The notes: a model not told the origin generated them from the sequence alone. Shown: positions 53,109-62,088, counted from the stretch's first letter. The stretch: DNA of 64,000 nt from Myxococcales bacterium (GCA_030681895.1 JAUXRI010000044.1:1-64000), one strand, 5' to 3'. A program made the numbers and translations.

Positions 53109-53537
53109 TCATTCCGCTTCGTCTTCGACTTCGTCCTGTGCAGCAAAACACTTCACGAACAGCGCGAGCGCAGCGAGATCGCCTTCGACCGCGAGGCGGC
53201 GCTTCTCGAAGTTCCGTTTCACGTCGAGCGTGCCCTGCACCAGCCACGAGAGCACCGGTGGCGAGAGGCCGATGGTGCACACGGGAAACGGCGGCGTTCC
53301 GGGCTTCACGACGAGCTGACCGCCGAGCGACGACACCTGCCAGAAGGGAGGCTTCGCGTCTTTCACGTAGAAGGCGACGTCGCCGCCCACCTTCGCGAAC
53401 TCGGCTCCACGGTGTTTGAGCGCGTCGTACAGGCGGCCGAAAGACTCCTCGACGGAGAGCTCGTCTTGCTCGCTGGCGTCGCCGTCGGTCACGGGCACGG
53501 ACCGTTGATCGGTCGGTCCCCGGGCCGCAAGCCCCAT
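53109..53537 (-). CDS. SCP2-like sterol-carrier-domain protein
   Basis: 142 residues from ATG 53537; a GTG at 53492 would give 127. From residue ~30, FGRLYDALKHRGAEFAKVGGDVAFYVKD, then VVKPGTPPFPVCTIGLSPPVLSWLVQGTLDVKRNFEKRRLAVEGDLAALALFVKCF resembles the SCP-2 fold, a small hydrophobic-ligand pocket. The first ~28 residues are acidic and probably disordered. It is divergent from the glycosyltransferase gene, with 71 bases between starts. Confidence 0.65.
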   Translation of the reverse strand: MGLAARGPTDQRSVPVTDGDASEQDELSVEESFGRLYDALKHRGAEFAKVGGDVAFYVKDAKPPFWQVSSLGGQLVVKPGTPPFPVCTIGLSPPVLSWLVQGTLDVKRNFEKRRLAVEGDLAALALFVKCFAAQDEVEDEAE

Positions 53538-53608
53538 CGCCGTCTCGAATTGGTGACGACGCAGGGCGCCATTGACCCTCGCGCGGCCGCACGGCTACCA
53601 CCCCGGCC

Positions 53609-54517
53609 GTGCCGACGGTCAGCGTGCTGATCACCACCTTCGAGGGCCTGCGCTTTCTTCCGGGCGCGATCGCGAGCGTTCTCAGCCAGCGTGACGTGGA
53701 ACTCGAGTGCATCGTGGTGGACGATGCCTCGACCGACGGCACCGGCGCGTTCCTCGAGGGCCTCGACGATCGACGCCTCGTGGTGCTCCGCAATGAGGTC
53801 AACCTGGGGCCGTTCGCGTCGGCGAACCGTGGGCTCGAGCGCGCGCGTGGGGCCTTCATGGCCCGCCTCGACGCCGACGACGTCTGCCGGCCCGATCGCC
53901 TCGCGCAGCAGGTGGCGTTCCTCGAGCGCCACCCGGCGGTCGGCCTCGTCGGCTCGGAGTGTGAGCGCATCGACGAGCACGGCCGAGTGATGGGCCATCA
54001 GCCGGTGCCGGAAGGCGATCTCGCGATTCGGCTGCGCGCGCTGGTGGCTTCGCCGTTCATTCACTCCACCGTCGTGTGGCGCAGCAGCCTCGGGCTCCGG
54101 TACGACGGCACGCTCCGTCTGGCTGGCGACTACGAGCTGTGGACGCGCGCGCTCGAGCAGACCCGGGTGGCGAACCTGCCCGTGCCGCTCGTGCAGTACC
54201 GGGTGTGGCCGCAGAGCCTCTCGGCGAAGCAGGGTGAGCAGCAACGTGAGCTGCATGACGAGTTCGCCGCCCGCACCTGCGCCAGGCAGTGGCCAGCGCT
54301 CGGTATCGACGCGTCGACGGTTCGTCAGCTGCGAGCCTGGTGCGCGCTGGGCCAGCCTGCGCCCATGCCGCCTGCTGCGCGACGGCTCGTCGAGGCCCTT
54401 CGGCACGCGGTGCTCGGAGCGTCACCCTCCGACGCGGCGCTCGACTCGTTCGCGAGGGCGCTCTTCTCTGCGCCTGGCGCGTATGGCCAGCCTGCGCCTG
54501 CGGCCGCGCCGACGTGA
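53609..54517 (+). CDS. Family 2 glycosyltransferase
   Basis: 302 residues from GTG 53609. GT-A fold with VSVLITTFEGLRFLPGAIASVLSQ, VDDASTDGT, NLGPFASANRG and the metal DxD-type ARLDADDVCRPDR; catalytic-side GDYELWTRALE later. It adds a sugar from a nucleotide donor to an unknown acceptor, in the cytosol. Its stop overlaps the start of the next gene as GTGA. That overlap ties it to the kinase/SelO/NTase fusion protein. Confidence 0.88.
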   Translation: MPTVSVLITTFEGLRFLPGAIASVLSQRDVELECIVVDDASTDGTGAFLEGLDDRRLVVLRNEVNLGPFASANRGLERARGAFMARLDADDVCRPDRLAQQVAFLERHPAVGLVGSECERIDEHGRVMGHQPVPEGDLAIRLRALVASPFIHSTVVWRSSLGLRYDGTLRLAGDYELWTRALEQTRVANLPVPLVQYRVWPQSLSAKQGEQQRELHDEFAARTCARQWPALGIDASTVRQLRAWCALGQPAPMPPAARRLVEALRHAVLGASPSDAALDSFARALFSAPGAYGQPAPAAAPT

Positions 54518-57024
54518 CGTCTTCACACCCGCTGCTCAGCCCTGCTCGCTGGGATTCGCTCCCGCTCGTCGGCATCGGTCAGACGGCGCAGGTTCGCCGC
54601 TGGAGACACCTGGTGGTGAAGGTCGCCCTGCCGGGTCCCGAGGCACGGGAGCGCCTGAAGGAAGAGGTGCGGCTCAACGCGTTGCTCGTCGCTGCGGGTG
54701 TGCCCGTCGTTCGGGTGGTCGCGGCCCGACGCGACGGTCGCGCGCTCGTTCGGCCGTTCGTCGATGGCCAGTCGATGTCGGACATCGCGGAGCTGCACGG
54801 TGCGGTACTTGCGAAGACGTTCGAGCTGTCGCAGCGGCTCGCGGAAGTCGGCGACGAGCTCTCGCTTCGTTTCGATCTGGCGCCTGCCAACCTGATGCTC
54901 AGTGGTGGCCGCGTCGTGTTGCTCGACGCCGGGAGGCGGGTCGCTCCCTCGGTGCTCACGGGCGAGACCCAGACTGCATTCGCGAAGCAGTGGAGCGCGC
55001 TCTCGCGTCGGGGCGCAGGGAAGGTCCGGCTCCGCCCGTTCGTCGTGCCTGCGAGCGGCCGCTTTCACGTCGAGACGCCCGTAGGCACCGATCCACGCGC
55101 GCGCGTTCTCTGGAAGAACGCCGCGCTCGCCTCACGTCTCGGGCTCTCGTGGAGCGACACCCAACTGGAGATCCTCGGCAGCGTCTCGACGAGCGCCCGA
55201 CCGCACACCACGCAGGTCGCCACGCGCTACGTCGACATGATCGCGCTCGATCGAAAGAAGGGGCCGCGTGGTGATGGCCGCGCGTTGCTCCTGGGCACGT
55301 TCCCAAGCGGTGAAGAGCTGTCACTCAAAGGGTGTGGGCCGACTCCGCTCGCGTGGAAGGGCAGGGCGTTTCACGAAGATGGCTTCGTCTCGTTTCCTCG
55401 CGCGCTCTGGGAAGTGACGGTGGCTGACGAGCTCGCCCGCCTCGGCTTCGACAGCCCCGAGTACCTCGCCGTCTTCTCGACGAGCCACACCACCCTCGAC
55501 AACACGGGCAGACGCTGGCCGGCAGCTGCGGGGCTGCGCGTCGCACGAACGCACTGGAGGCTGGGTCATTTGCGCCAATGGTCGCACCGGCCCGAACAGC
55601 TGAAGGTGATGCTGGAGCACGCGGCGCGGCAGGTCGTGCGGCCCGACTTCGACGCGACGAAGCCCTCTCACGTTCGCGCCTTCGTGGAGCAGTTCGCGAA
55701 GAACCTCGGCCATGACGTGGGCCGAACCGACGCGATGCAAATTCACGGCTTCAACCCGACGCCGGGCAACGTGCGCCTCGACGGCCACTTCATCGACTAC
55801 TCGACGGTGCGATTTCTGCCGCAGTACTTCCCCGACTGGCGCTTCCTCGAGAACTTCTATCGCGTGCGCATCTACCGGCTCGTGTGGAGACGGCTGGTGG
55901 CGATGCTCGTCGGGGTGCTCGACGAGGGCCGGGTGTCGGCTCCGGCGCTTTCGCTCGCGCTGCGCTGGTTCGACGCGGCGTACGTCGACGGCTTCTTCGC
56001 GGGCCTCTCGCCGTTTCTCGGGTTGAAGACGACTGCGTCCCAGCCCGACCAGCGCCGGTTCGTCGCGTTGACCCAGCGGTTGCGCGAGTTGCGTGGAGGC
56101 GACGACGTCACGTTCCCGTACTGGAAGCAGACCGTGCCCGGGCCGCGCTTCGACGTGCTCGGGAAAGCGCCGGAGCTCCTTTCGGCGATCGAGCGCGGCC
56201 ATCGCGCGCCATGGCAGGTCTTGCAGGTTGACGATGAGGAACTCCCGGCACGAGAAGCGCAGCTCGCGAAGCGGTGGTGTTCGGCGCTCGAGGGCGTGCG
56301 TCACCGCAACTTTCCGGGCCGGCGATGGAGCGAGGTCATCAGGCCCTTCCTCGAGCCCGAGCGGTTGGCGGCGTTGCTCTATGGGCGCTCGAAGCCTCAT
56401 GCGTTCTCGGAGTGGAAGCGGCTCGTCTCGACGTCGCGTCACCTTCCGGAAGGTCGTCACCCGGCCCGGCGCGCGAAGCGGCTCGCGGAGGGACTTGGAC
56501 ACGTCGCGCTGCCAGGCGTCGATGCGCGGTTCTCGGAGCGCGTCGTGGGCCTCACGCCTGAGCTGCTCGAGGGCGTACGGGACGTGGTGACGCGCGTGGT
56601 GGGGCGCGCTCTCGTGGGCTGCGTCGCGCATGGCTCGCGCGTGATGGATCGCGCGGAGGTGGCCCGCGTCGACCCTCGCTCGCTCGAGGGAAACGATCTG
56701 CAGGTGCGACGTGACGAAGGCGTGCGCGAGTTCGGCCCGTCGCCAGCGCTCTCGTCGGATCTGGACCTGAAGGTCTTCGTGCGTGGGCTGACTCCGACGA
56801 AACGAGACGTCCTGGAGCGCGAACTGGGCCTGGCGCTCGCCTCACTTGGCGCGTGGTTTCCTTTCAGCGCGCACGTGCCGCCCCGCCAGCGGCTGATCTC
56901 GACGACGAAGCCAGACGTGCGCTCGGCGTTCCTCGCGTGGAACGGCGCGGAGCGGAAACGCACGCTCGGCAAAGGGCCGATTCCCGTTCGTCAGGCGGTC
57001 GTCGTCATCGACCGGCGGTCATGA
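54514..57024 (+). CDS. Kinase-like / SelO-like / nucleotidyltransferase-like fusion protein
   Basis: 836 residues from GTG 54514; the longer upstream frame is antisense or overlapping noise. N-terminal ~25-145: aminoglycoside-phosphotransferase-like kinase with VVKV (Lys36), RFDLAPANLML (Asp121, Asn126), LLDAG (Asp138). ~250-470: SelO/UPF0061-like, with GDGRALLLG, LKGCGPTPL (Lys272), WEVTVADELARLG (Glu300, Glu306), GHLRQWS, GRTDAMQIHG (Asp406), and FIDYSTVRFL (Asp428). ~690-760: Pol-beta-type nucleotidyltransferase with AHGSRV (Ser708) and SDLDLKVFV (Asp749, Asp751). SelO AMPylates proteins; NTases transfer nucleotides. All domain calls are by eye; the SelO one is best supported. No signal or membrane segment. 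Confidence 0.7.
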   Translation: MTSSHPLLSPARWDSLPLVGIGQTAQVRRWRHLVVKVALPGPEARERLKEEVRLNALLVAAGVPVVRVVAARRDGRALVRPFVDGQSMSDIAELHGAVLAKTFELSQRLAEVGDELSLRFDLAPANLMLSGGRVVLLDAGRRVAPSVLTGETQTAFAKQWSALSRRGAGKVRLRPFVVPASGRFHVETPVGTDPRARVLWKNAALASRLGLSWSDTQLEILGSVSTSARPHTTQVATRYVDMIALDRKKGPRGDGRALLLGTFPSGEELSLKGCGPTPLAWKGRAFHEDGFVSFPRALWEVTVADELARLGFDSPEYLAVFSTSHTTLDNTGRRWPAAAGLRVARTHWRLGHLRQWSHRPEQLKVMLEHAARQVVRPDFDATKPSHVRAFVEQFAKNLGHDVGRTDAMQIHGFNPTPGNVRLDGHFIDYSTVRFLPQYFPDWRFLENFYRVRIYRLVWRRLVAMLVGVLDEGRVSAPALSLALRWFDAAYVDGFFAGLSPFLGLKTTASQPDQRRFVALTQRLRELRGGDDVTFPYWKQTVPGPRFDVLGKAPELLSAIERGHRAPWQVLQVDDEELPAREAQLAKRWCSALEGVRHRNFPGRRWSEVIRPFLEPERLAALLYGRSKPHAFSEWKRLVSTSRHLPEGRHPARRAKRLAEGLGHVALPGVDARFSERVVGLTPELLEGVRDVVTRVVGRALVGCVAHGSRVMDRAEVARVDPRSLEGNDLQVRRDEGVREFGPSPALSSDLDLKVFVRGLTPTKRDVLERELGLALASLGAWFPFSAHVPPRQRLISTTKPDVRSAFLAWNGAERKRTLGKGPIPVRQAVVVIDRRS

Positions 57025-57906
57025 CGAGATCCACCCCTTCGCTCGGGCGCGCGCGCGGGCCTTTGGCACCATCCACGACGGGGTGACGTGCGCGCAGCCA
57101 GCGCAGGCCGGCAGGGTCTTGAAGTTCGCGGCGGCCAGCTTTCGGCGCAGGGACTCCATTCGGCGCGAGCGCCACAGCTTCGTGAACGGCACCTCACCGA
57201 CGTTGCCGATGACTGCGTGAGCCATCGCCGGCGTGGTGCTGTCGTAGACGTGGCAGCACAGCTTGAGCGCGCCGTGAACGTCGATGGCCGCCGAGTGAAA
57301 CGGCAACCAGCAGGGCGTCGAGCGCGGCGCATCGTTCCGAATTGGCTCGAAGTGAACCGTGCCGACACGGTCGGTGTAGTGGTCGATGCGCGGGAGTCGA
57401 AGGACGAGCTCCATGCCGTCGAGCTGGACCCGATGTTCGAGCTTCGTCGTCTTCTGCACCCGGGCATCGCTCGCCAACTCGAGCCGTTTCAAGAACCGGT
57501 GCAGGCGGGCTTCGTCTGGAGGCTCGAGCGCCTTCTCATTCGACGGGTAGAGCGTCACCCGCGTCAGCGCGCAGCCGGCCTGCTGGAGCAGCAGCAGCGT
57601 CTTCCGCGTCAGGAAGTCGCCGTTGGTGTGGATCTCGAGCTTCGCGTTCGGCATCGCCAGCCGTGCTTCGCGCATGCGCTCGAAGAGGTGCGGGTCAGCC
57701 ATCGGCTCGTTGTAGTTGTGAAACGCGAACCAGCCCCGGTAGTCGGCGAGATCGGCCAGCAGCGCTCGCCACGTCGGCTCGGCCATCGACGTCGACCGGT
57801 GTTCGAGCCCGCGCTCGTGCCACCCGTTGGGGCACCACGCGCACTGCCGGTTGCAGAAGGTGCCGATCTCCACCTCGATGAAACCTGGGAGCGGGATGGC
57901 AGGCAT
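57019..57906 (-). CDS. Radical SAM protein, SPASM-like
   Basis: 295 residues. C18-x3-C22-x2-C25 (CNRQCAWC) binds the SAM cluster. Downstream, LCCHVYDSTTP and LPACAGCAHVTP supply further Cys as in SPASM/Twitch regions. The rest is a partial TIM-barrel pattern (KLEIHTNGDFLTRKTLLLLQQAG). It generates a 5'-deoxyadenosyl radical on a substrate not identified; peptide or carbohydrate chemistry is usual. It converges on the fusion-protein gene with a 6-base overlap. The short N-terminus before the cluster is typical. Confidence 0.8.
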   Translation of the reverse strand: MPAIPLPGFIEVEIGTFCNRQCAWCPNGWHERGLEHRSTSMAEPTWRALLADLADYRGWFAFHNYNEPMADPHLFERMREARLAMPNAKLEIHTNGDFLTRKTLLLLQQAGCALTRVTLYPSNEKALEPPDEARLHRFLKRLELASDARVQKTTKLEHRVQLDGMELVLRLPRIDHYTDRVGTVHFEPIRNDAPRSTPCWLPFHSAAIDVHGALKLCCHVYDSTTPAMAHAVIGNVGEVPFTKLWRSRRMESLRRKLAAANFKTLPACAGCAHVTPSWMVPKARARARAKGWISS

Positions 57907-57967
57907 CGGGCCGACCCTATCGGGAGGTTGGGGTTTGGCGCAGCCGAGATAGCGTGCCGGTCGGGTG

Positions 57968-59698
57968 ATGGGCCTCGCGTTCGTGCTGTCGATGGTGCTC
58001 TCGGCGACGCCCGAGGCTCAGACCTCGGGGCCTGAGGAGAAGCTCATTCAGTGGGGCCTGAAGCGCCGCGAGCTCCAGCTCGACCCGAACGCGAATGGGA
58101 AGCCCATCGACGAGGTGTTCGTCGAGCGCGAAGAGATCTTTCCGGAAGAGAACCCGAAGTTCTTCGACATCCTCCACATCAAGACGCGCGACTCGGTGGT
58201 GCGGCGTGAGGTGCTGCTGAAGCCCGGTGGCGTGTGGGACGACCAACGCGCGCTGGAGACCGAACGCAACCTGCGGCGCCTCTTCTTTCTGTCGGTCGCG
58301 AAGGTCGTGCCGGTGAAGGCGCCCAACGGCCGGGTGAACGTGCTGGTGGTGACGCAAGACAAGTGGAGCCTGCGCTTGTCGAACTCCTTCACGCTCATCG
58401 GGAGCCTCCTGCAGTTCCTCCAGCTGACGCTCGTCGAGGTGAACTTCAACGGGTGGGGGCAGAGCCTGTCGATCGACACGGTGCTCCGGCTCGACACGTT
58501 CGCTCTGGGCCAATCGTTCACCGAGCGACGGCTGTTCGGCTCGCGATGGAGCTTCTCGGAGGCGGCGACCATCGTCTTCAACCGGCAGACCGGCGCGGTC
58601 GAAGGCACCGTCGGCCAGGTGATCGTCGGCTACCCGATCATCACGCTCGATCAGCCGTGGGGCTTCCTCGTCGACGGCGCGTGGAACGTGCGCAAGCGGC
58701 GCATCTTTCGTGGCGCGAACGTGTGGCAGCTGTCGTACCCGGACGCAGCGGGAGCGGATCGCGTGCCGTACCAATTCGATCAACGCGAACTCGGGCTCGA
58801 CGCGATCGTGACGCGGCGCTTCGGTGACGGCGTGAAGGTCGATCTCACGGTCACTGCCGGAGCGTACCTGCGGCAGTACACGCCGATGGTCGAGTCGAAG
58901 CTGAACGCCGAGCAGGCGTCGTGGCTGACCGCGAACTACCTGCCGAGATCCGAGAACGCGACGTTCGTCGAGGGCATCGCGACCGCGTTCACCAACGACT
59001 TCCGGATCCTCAAGAACCTCGACACCTACGAGCTGTCGGAGGACCTGCAGCTGGGCTTTCGGGTGACGGGCGGAGCGCGTTGGGCGTTTCCCTCTCCGCT
59101 CACCACGCAGCAGTTCATCGAGGTCGGCGGGGCGGCGAGGTACCGGTTCTATCAAGCCGACGATCTCTTCACGGTCTCGGCCGCCGGCGGTGCGCGCTTC
59201 AGGCCCGGCACGACGACCGCCAACGAACGCTTCGCCGCCGAGGTGCTCAACTACTCGCCCTCGTTCCATGGCGGGCGGCTCGTCACGCGCCTGCTGCTCG
59301 ACTTTCGCTGGAACGACTTGAACAACCGGCAGTTGTTGCTCGGTGGCTCGCAGGGCTTGCGCGGCACGCAGGCGGAGCAATTCAGCGGTCGGAACATGGT
59401 GCTCGCGAACGTCGAGTACCGCACCCGGCCGATCGCGTTCGTGCTCGGCACGTACCTGGGCTTCGTTCTCTTCTACGACGTGGGCACGGCGTTCGATTCG
59501 GTGCCGCTGCCACAACACACCGCTGGGTTCGGCATGCGGTTGCTGATGCCGTACTTCAACTTCGACGTGCTCCGGTTCGACTTCGGCGTGCACATCAACA
59601 ACTTCGCGCCGGCGCCCGGGCTCGACCGTTTGAACGTCACGTGGGGGCAGGTGAACGATCTTCGGCCCGCGATCCTCGACAGTGCGCTGCCGCCATGA
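57968..59698 (+). CDS. Omp85/BamA-family outer-membrane protein with short periplasmic part
   Basis: 576 residues from ATG 57968 (GTG 57965 adjacent); signal MGLAFVLSMVLSATPEAQ. One POTRA-like domain (~45-115: VRREVLLKPGGVWDDQRALETERNLRRLFFLSVAKVVPV), where BamA has five. The rest is a ~450-residue barrel with the Omp85 L6-like VLGLEQ-type region NRQLLLGGSQGLRG and final strand. Such members insert or export particular substrates. The ATG of the next gene overlaps its stop (ATGA). Confidence 0.82.
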   Translation: MGLAFVLSMVLSATPEAQTSGPEEKLIQWGLKRRELQLDPNANGKPIDEVFVEREEIFPEENPKFFDILHIKTRDSVVRREVLLKPGGVWDDQRALETERNLRRLFFLSVAKVVPVKAPNGRVNVLVVTQDKWSLRLSNSFTLIGSLLQFLQLTLVEVNFNGWGQSLSIDTVLRLDTFALGQSFTERRLFGSRWSFSEAATIVFNRQTGAVEGTVGQVIVGYPIITLDQPWGFLVDGAWNVRKRRIFRGANVWQLSYPDAAGADRVPYQFDQRELGLDAIVTRRFGDGVKVDLTVTAGAYLRQYTPMVESKLNAEQASWLTANYLPRSENATFVEGIATAFTNDFRILKNLDTYELSEDLQLGFRVTGGARWAFPSPLTTQQFIEVGGAARYRFYQADDLFTVSAAGGARFRPGTTTANERFAAEVLNYSPSFHGGRLVTRLLLDFRWNDLNNRQLLLGGSQGLRGTQAEQFSGRNMVLANVEYRTRPIAFVLGTYLGFVLFYDVGTAFDSVPLPQHTAGFGMRLLMPYFNFDVLRFDFGVHINNFAPAPGLDRLNVTWGQVNDLRPAILDSALPP

Positions 59699-60582
59699 AG
59701 AAGAACGGATTGTGGGTTCAGCTCGGCGTGACGTGCGCGTTCTCGTGGTCGCTGTGGGCGATGCTGGCGCTCACGGGACTCAACACGAACGTCCCGGTGC
59801 GAATCGTCGTGGTGGCGGCGTCGATGTTCGGGCCCGCGTTGGGCGCCGTGGTGGCGCAGCGTCGCGCGGGCGAGGCGATCGCGGAGCCGCTGGGCGTCGT
59901 GATGAAGCCGAACCGATGGTGGGTCGTCGCGTGGCTCTTGCCGCTGGCGGTGCAGCCCATCGTGATCGCCTTTGGATTGTTGGTGCCCGGCGTCGAGTGG
60001 TCGCCTGACTTCGGCGGGCTGCTGGAGCGGATGGGAACGTCGTTGCCTCCGGACAAGCTCGCTGAGGCGAAGCAGCAGCTCGAGAGCCTTCCTCGCGCGG
60101 GGTTGTTCGCGCTGATGATCGGCCAGGCGCTGCTTGCGGGCATCAGCCTCAACGCGCTGGCGGCGTTCGGAGAGGAGCTTGGCTGGCGCGGCTGGTTGTC
60201 TCGACACTTCGCGGGGCTGGGGTTCTGGATGCGCAGCGGTCTCATTGGCGTGCTCTGGGGTCTGTGGCACGCGCCGATCATTCTGCAGGGCCACAACTAC
60301 CCGCAGCACCCCGTCGCTGGCGTCCCGATGATGGTGGCGTTCTGCGTGTTGCTGGCGCCGTTGCATGAATTGGTGCGGGTGCGTGGCGGCTCGGTCTGGG
60401 CGGCGGCCGTGATGCACGGGAGCGTCAACGCGAGCGCTGGTTTCGGCATCGTTCTGCTGCGCGGTGGTGACGATCTGTCGGTCGGCATGACGGGGTTCGC
60501 TGGATTCGCTGCGCTCGCGCTCGTCGACGGTGCGCTGTTCCTCATCGATCGCGCGCGCGGTGGAGCGCTCACCAGCGCGTAG
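59695..60582 (+). CDS. CPBP-family intramembrane metalloprotease (CAAX/Abi-like)
   Basis: 295 residues from ATG 59695, coupled to the Omp85 stop. About eight membrane helices. Motifs: EELGWRGW (E160, E161, R165), then LWGLWHAP (His192) and HELVRV and HGSVNA, so the metal-site Glu/His are present. Family members cleave prenyl or membrane proteins, or protect against self-made bacteriocins. Coupled translation to an Omp85 protein suggests a shared envelope job. Confidence 0.85.
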   Translation: MKKNGLWVQLGVTCAFSWSLWAMLALTGLNTNVPVRIVVVAASMFGPALGAVVAQRRAGEAIAEPLGVVMKPNRWWVVAWLLPLAVQPIVIAFGLLVPGVEWSPDFGGLLERMGTSLPPDKLAEAKQQLESLPRAGLFALMIGQALLAGISLNALAAFGEELGWRGWLSRHFAGLGFWMRSGLIGVLWGLWHAPIILQGHNYPQHPVAGVPMMVAFCVLLAPLHELVRVRGGSVWAAAVMHGSVNASAGFGIVLLRGGDDLSVGMTGFAGFAALALVDGALFLIDRARGGALTSA

Positions 60583-60618
60583 CGACCGTCGAGTCGGTCT
60601 GTTACGCGGCAGCAGCCC

Positions 60619-61434
60619 ATGCCCAAGGACGCCGTCGCCGAGTACTACGATGCGAACACCGCCTCGTTCGGCCGTACCGGTCAGGGCGGGGCGTCGATTC
60701 GCCGCGCGGTCTGGGCTCCCGGCGTGGAGACGCGCGCAGATTCGTTCCGGAGCGTCGACGCGCGGATCCTCGAACGGCTGCGTGCTCGTCCTTCACCGTG
60801 TCGAGTGGTCGATCTCGGGTGTGGTCTTGGCGCGAGCCTGCTGTGGCTTCGCGAGCACGTCGCGTTCGAGGGGATTGGGATCACGTTGAGCGGAGTGCAG
60901 GCCCGCGCCACGCAAGCTGCCTTCAGTGGAGTCGACGGGCTCCGGTGTCTCGAGGCGAGCTACACCGATCTTCCCGCTGAGATTGCCGACGTCGATGTCG
61001 CCTTCGCCATCGAGTCCTTCGTTCACGCGCCTTCCGCTGAAGCGTTCCTTGCGCCGATCGCGCGTGCCCTGCGACCGGGAGGCGAGCTCCTCATCTGTGA
61101 CGACTTCCTCGGCCCTCAGCATCCGCACCACGCCGACGCGCTCGACAAGACTCGATGGGGGTGGATGGCGAACTGTCTGGTGCTCCCCGACGACGTCATC
61201 GCCTTGGCGGCCACCCACGGTCTCGACTGTGTCGCGAATGACGATCTCACCGACTTCCTCGAACTCGGACGCCCGCGCGATCGGCTCCTCGAGTTGGTCG
61301 TGACGCTCGGCGCACCGTTCAAGCCCTCGAGCTGGCTCTTCCGCTCGTGGGTCGGTGGCGTCGCGCTCCAGAAATGTCTGAAGAAGCGCGCGCTCGAGTA
61401 CCGGCTGCTCCGCTTCGTCAAACGCGCTGCCTGA
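60619..61434 (+). CDS. SAM-dependent methyltransferase (methyltransferase type 11)
   Basis: 271 residues from ATG 60619. The class I motif is VVDLGCGLGAS (motif I), then GIGITLSGVQ and IESFVHAPSAEAFLAPIARALRPGGELLICDDFL. Such enzymes include small-molecule and lipid methyltransferases (the sterol or tocopherol type is close in style). Substrate unknown. It ends 6 bases before the end of the opposing gene. Confidence 0.85.
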   Translation: MPKDAVAEYYDANTASFGRTGQGGASIRRAVWAPGVETRADSFRSVDARILERLRARPSPCRVVDLGCGLGASLLWLREHVAFEGIGITLSGVQARATQAAFSGVDGLRCLEASYTDLPAEIADVDVAFAIESFVHAPSAEAFLAPIARALRPGGELLICDDFLGPQHPHHADALDKTRWGWMANCLVLPDDVIALAATHGLDCVANDDLTDFLELGRPRDRLLELVVTLGAPFKPSSWLFRSWVGGVALQKCLKKRALEYRLLRFVKRAA

Positions 61435-61440
61435 AGCGTT

Positions 61441-62088
61441 TCAGAACTCGAGCACCAGACTCACCCGCTCCGGCAGTCCTTCAGCCGTCGCGCCGCTCAA
61501 CCGGTACCCCGGCTTCGCCAGCACGTCGGCCAGACAGTCGAGCTGTGCGCGCGTGAGATCGGCCGCCGCGCCCATCGGCTCGAAGTCGTGGTTCCCCACC
61601 GCGCCGGTCTGCAACGACACCAGCGTCGTCCACCGCAGCGCGCCCGGCCGATTGGTGCCGATGAAACACGCCGACAGGCGCGGGCTGCGCGCGGCGACCT
61701 GCAGCCTGAACTCGTCGACCCACGCGGCCGGCAGCCGCGCTGGCGTGTCGAAGTCGGGCCGCGGCACGGGCTTCGGCGGAATGAGCGGCTTCTTCCACGG
61801 CGTCTTTGGCACGACCTTCGTCACCGCCAGCTTCTCTTCAGGACGACCCGCGTCGGCGACACCCGCGACCACCGGCTCTCCGGGCTCGCCCTCGCACCGA
61901 ATCAGGAGCAGCAACAACAACAGCAGCGCCAGCCACGCGATGCGCTTGAGGCGACGTCGACGCCGGGCCTTCTGCACGGCTGGGTTGTTCGCGAGCGCGG
62001 CTTCCGTCTGCGCCTTCGACGCCTTCACCCGCTCGCGAAGCTCGGCGCGCGTCTTCTTCATCGCGGCGCGCAGCTCGGCGCGAGTCAC
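61441..62088 (-). CDS. AgmX/PglI-like C-terminal-domain protein, single-pass
   Basis: 215 residues from GTG 62088 (overlap GTGA with the preceding stop). A basic cytosolic head is followed by one membrane helix (RIAWLALLLLLLLLIRC), a Pro-rich periplasmic linker (PKTPWKKPLIPPKPVPRP) and a C-terminal ~95-residue domain (WVDEFRLQVAARSPRLSACF ... TRAQLDCLADVLAKPGY). The C-terminal part resembles AgmX/PglI domains of myxobacterial gliding motility, with a TonB-like layout. Family call by eye. Confidence 0.65.
   Translation of the reverse strand: MTRAELRAAMKKTRAELRERVKASKAQTEAALANNPAVQKARRRRRLKRIAWLALLLLLLLLIRCEGEPGEPVVAGVADAGRPEEKLAVTKVVPKTPWKKPLIPPKPVPRPDFDTPARLPAAWVDEFRLQVAARSPRLSACFIGTNRPGALRWTTLVSLQTGAVGNHDFEPMGAAADLTRAQLDCLADVLAKPGYRLSGATAEGLPERVSLVLEF

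Noticed and set aside
54289..54513. 75 extra codons before the kinase/SelO fusion
   Set aside because: They lie inside the glycosyltransferase gene in another frame; the GTGA overlap at 54514 is the better start.
57917..59593. 558-codon open frame on the - strand
   Set aside because: Antisense to the Omp85 gene, which has a signal peptide and a barrel pattern.
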